In this document: positions 12,128 through 13,300 of the stretch, in pieces | Numbering within the stretch: position 1 is the first letter of the stretch | Layout of the letters: each line of letters begins with the position of its first letter | Origin: Candidatus Scatosoma pullistercoris | Lineage (GTDB): Bacteria > Bacillota > Clostridia > Christensenellales > Borkfalkiaceae | Assembly (NCBI GenBank): GCA_018714725.1 | Contig: DVMZ01000085.1 | Span: forward strand, 1-13,300 | Direction of reading: 5' to 3' | DNA: 13,300 nucleotides | Notes under the pieces: generated by a model | What the model was told of the DNA's origin: nothing | The model's input: the letters and a program-made list of their open reading frames with translations, nothing else | Databases searched by the model: none | Position numbers and translations under genes: made by a program

Positions 12128-13300
12128 ATGACCAGGAATCTGACAAAAGGCAGTCCGTTCAGGCTGATTCTGTCTTTTATTCTGCCGGTGCTGATCGGCA
12201 ATATTTTTCAACAGCTGTACAATATGGCGGATACGTTTATCGTGGGGCATACCGTTTCCTCGGACGCGATGGCGGGCGTGGGGAGCACCGGTTCGGTCAC
12301 CTTCCTCGTGCTTGGGTTTGCCTCCGGCCTGACGGCGGGGTTCGCGGTGCGGACCAGCCAGCGTTTCGGCGCCCGCGACGAAGCGGGCGTGCGCAGGAGC
12401 GTGGCGGTGTCTCTCGAACTCTGCCTGGTGCTGGCGGCGTTGCTCATGGCGATCGCGATGCCGCTGTGCGGGCCGTTGCTGCGGCTGATGCAGACTCCGG
12501 AGAAATATTTCGGCTACGCTTATTGGTATCTGTTCGTCTGTTTCGGCGGAATCGGCGCGATCATTCTCTACAACATCGCCGCGGCCACTCTCCGCGCCGT
12601 CGGGGATACGCGGGCGCCGCTCGTGATCCTGATCGCGTCCGCCTGTCTCAACGTCGGGCTGGATCTGCTGTTCATCGTCGTGTTCCGCATGCGGTATACG
12701 GGCGCGGCGGCGGCCACCGTGCTCAGCCAGTTCCTCTCGGGGGTGGGCGGTATTTTCTATATGTTCCGGACCTATCCCGAGCTCCGCCCCGGCCGGGCGG
12801 ACTGGAAGATCGACCGGAGACTGTGGCGGGGACACATCGCGCTGGGTCTGCCGATGGCGTTGCAGTTTTCCATCACCGCGATCGGCAGTATCATTCAGCA
12901 GACTTCGCTCAACACGCTGGATTCTTCCCTGCCGGGGGTGGTCACCGCGTACACGGCGGCGAGCAAGATCAGCAACCTCGCTTCCACCCCCTTTGACGCC
13001 ATCGGCGTGACGTTTGCGACCTATGCGGGGCAAAACTACGGAGCGAAAGAATACGGCCGGATCCGGGACGGCGTGTTTGCGGGCATGTGTTACTGCGTGC
13101 TCCTCTGGGCAATCGGTTTGTTTTTCTGCACCGTTTTCGGCCGTTCGCTCACGGCGCTGTTCCTCGACAGAAATACGGGCGACGCCGCGTTGTATTATGA
13201 GGAAATGCTCGGCTATGCCTCCAAATATCTCATTTTTCAGAGCGCGTTTTTCGGGCCGCTCGGCATTATCTTCGTCTACCGCAATACGTTGCAGGGTATA
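12128..13300 (+). CDS. MATE-family efflux transporter (partial, runs off the window)
   Basis: Multidrug and toxin extrusion (NorM/DinF-like) inner-membrane antiporter that exports cationic compounds using an Na+ or H+ gradient. 391 codons are present without a stop; full-length members are about 450 aa, so about 60 C-terminal residues are missing. Seen: the family's opening TKGSPFRLILSFILPVLIGN and IFQQLYNMADTFIVG (residues about 6-40), a glycine-rich second segment (GSTGSVTFLVLGFASGLTAG), AAATLRAVGDTRAPL, and in the second half LGLPMALQFSITAIGSIIQQ and TAYTAASKISNLASTPFDAIG with ATYAGQNYGAK, repeating the first-half pattern. About ten hydrophobic spans fall in the visible part. The start at 12128 has GGGAG 5 nt upstream and a consensus promoter. 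The substrate cannot be inferred; no regulator gene is beside it in the window. Confidence 0.92.
   Translation, partial: MTRNLTKGSPFRLILSFILPVLIGNIFQQLYNMADTFIVGHTVSSDAMAGVGSTGSVTFLVLGFASGLTAGFAVRTSQRFGARDEAGVRRSVAVSLELCLVLAALLMAIAMPLCGPLLRLMQTPEKYFGYAYWYLFVCFGGIGAIILYNIAAATLRAVGDTRAPLVILIASACLNVGLDLLFIVVFRMRYTGAAAATVLSQFLSGVGGIFYMFRTYPELRPGRADWKIDRRLWRGHIALGLPMALQFSITAIGSIIQQTSLNTLDSSLPGVVTAYTAASKISNLASTPFDAIGVTFATYAGQNYGAKEYGRIRDGVFAGMCYCVLLWAIGLFFCTVFGRSLTALFLDRNTGDAALYYEEMLGYASKYLIFQSAFFGPLGIIFVYRNTLQGI

Noticed and set aside
11837..13033. Long - strand open frame (398 codons), and a + strand frame at 12028-12996
   Set aside because: Both overlap the MATE gene in other frames and show Arg/His/Gly-rich composition without recognisable domains; the MATE frame is open to the window end and has family motifs.

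Overview
The window is GC-rich (roughly 60% by eye) bacterial DNA. Genes are led by strong AGGAGG-type ribosome binding sites, and AT-rich sigma-A promoters (TTGACA or TTGAAA, 17-18 bp, TATAAT) stand out from the background. The gene set (nadB-nadC with a NiaR/3H repressor, an EF-G-like GTPase, a two-cluster clostridial ferredoxin, a DUF6506-type protein, trmN6 near rsmI) points to a high-GC Firmicutes lineage of class Clostridia. A gut Christensenellales-like genome is my guess, but the sequence alone does not prove it.

Layout. 1-3273 (+): an NAD biosynthesis unit. A G-rich 10-bp tandem repeat and an A-rich stretch precede a promoter whose -35 box lies inside a perfect 20-bp palindrome, the probable NiaR operator. 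Then come nadB, nadC and niaR. nadA is not in the window. 3501-3587: convergent terminators. 3649-4155 (-): a small PAP2-family membrane phosphatase. 4156-4658: a gene-free spacer with a 12-bp triplicated repeat and a terminator. 4659-6722 (-): an EF-G-like translation-factor GTPase with atypical G motifs and its own promoter. 6723-7215: a divergent intergenic region with a promoter in each direction; the rightward promoter overlaps a perfect palindrome. 7216-8364 (+): an IscS/NifS-type cysteine desulfurase. 8536-8928 (+): a small probable lipoprotein with 17 Ser-Ser-Asp repeats. 9038-9322 (+): a Dabb-family protein. 9461-9637 (+): a 2[4Fe-4S] ferredoxin with promoter and terminator. 9793-11855 (+): trmN6, a DUF6506-like gene and rsmI, two RNA methyltransferases flanking a small unknown protein, closed by a terminator. 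12128 to the window end (+): a MATE-family exporter, cut off by the edge, with a consensus promoter.

How they work together. NadB and NadC catalyse the first and third steps of de novo NAD synthesis (aspartate to iminoaspartate; quinolinate to nicotinate mononucleotide). NiaR is expected to repress the unit when niacin is available. The cysteine desulfurase could supply sulfur for the Fe-S cluster of NadA (encoded elsewhere) or for general Fe-S and tRNA thiolation use. The remaining genes are separate housekeeping or envelope units.

I see no phage, transposon, CRISPR array, toxin-antitoxin or defence cassette, and no convincing unknown multi-gene system. The most interesting items are regulatory sites, the degenerate G motifs of the EF-G-like protein, the Ser-Ser-Asp lipoprotein and a pattern of short tandem duplications in the spacers.
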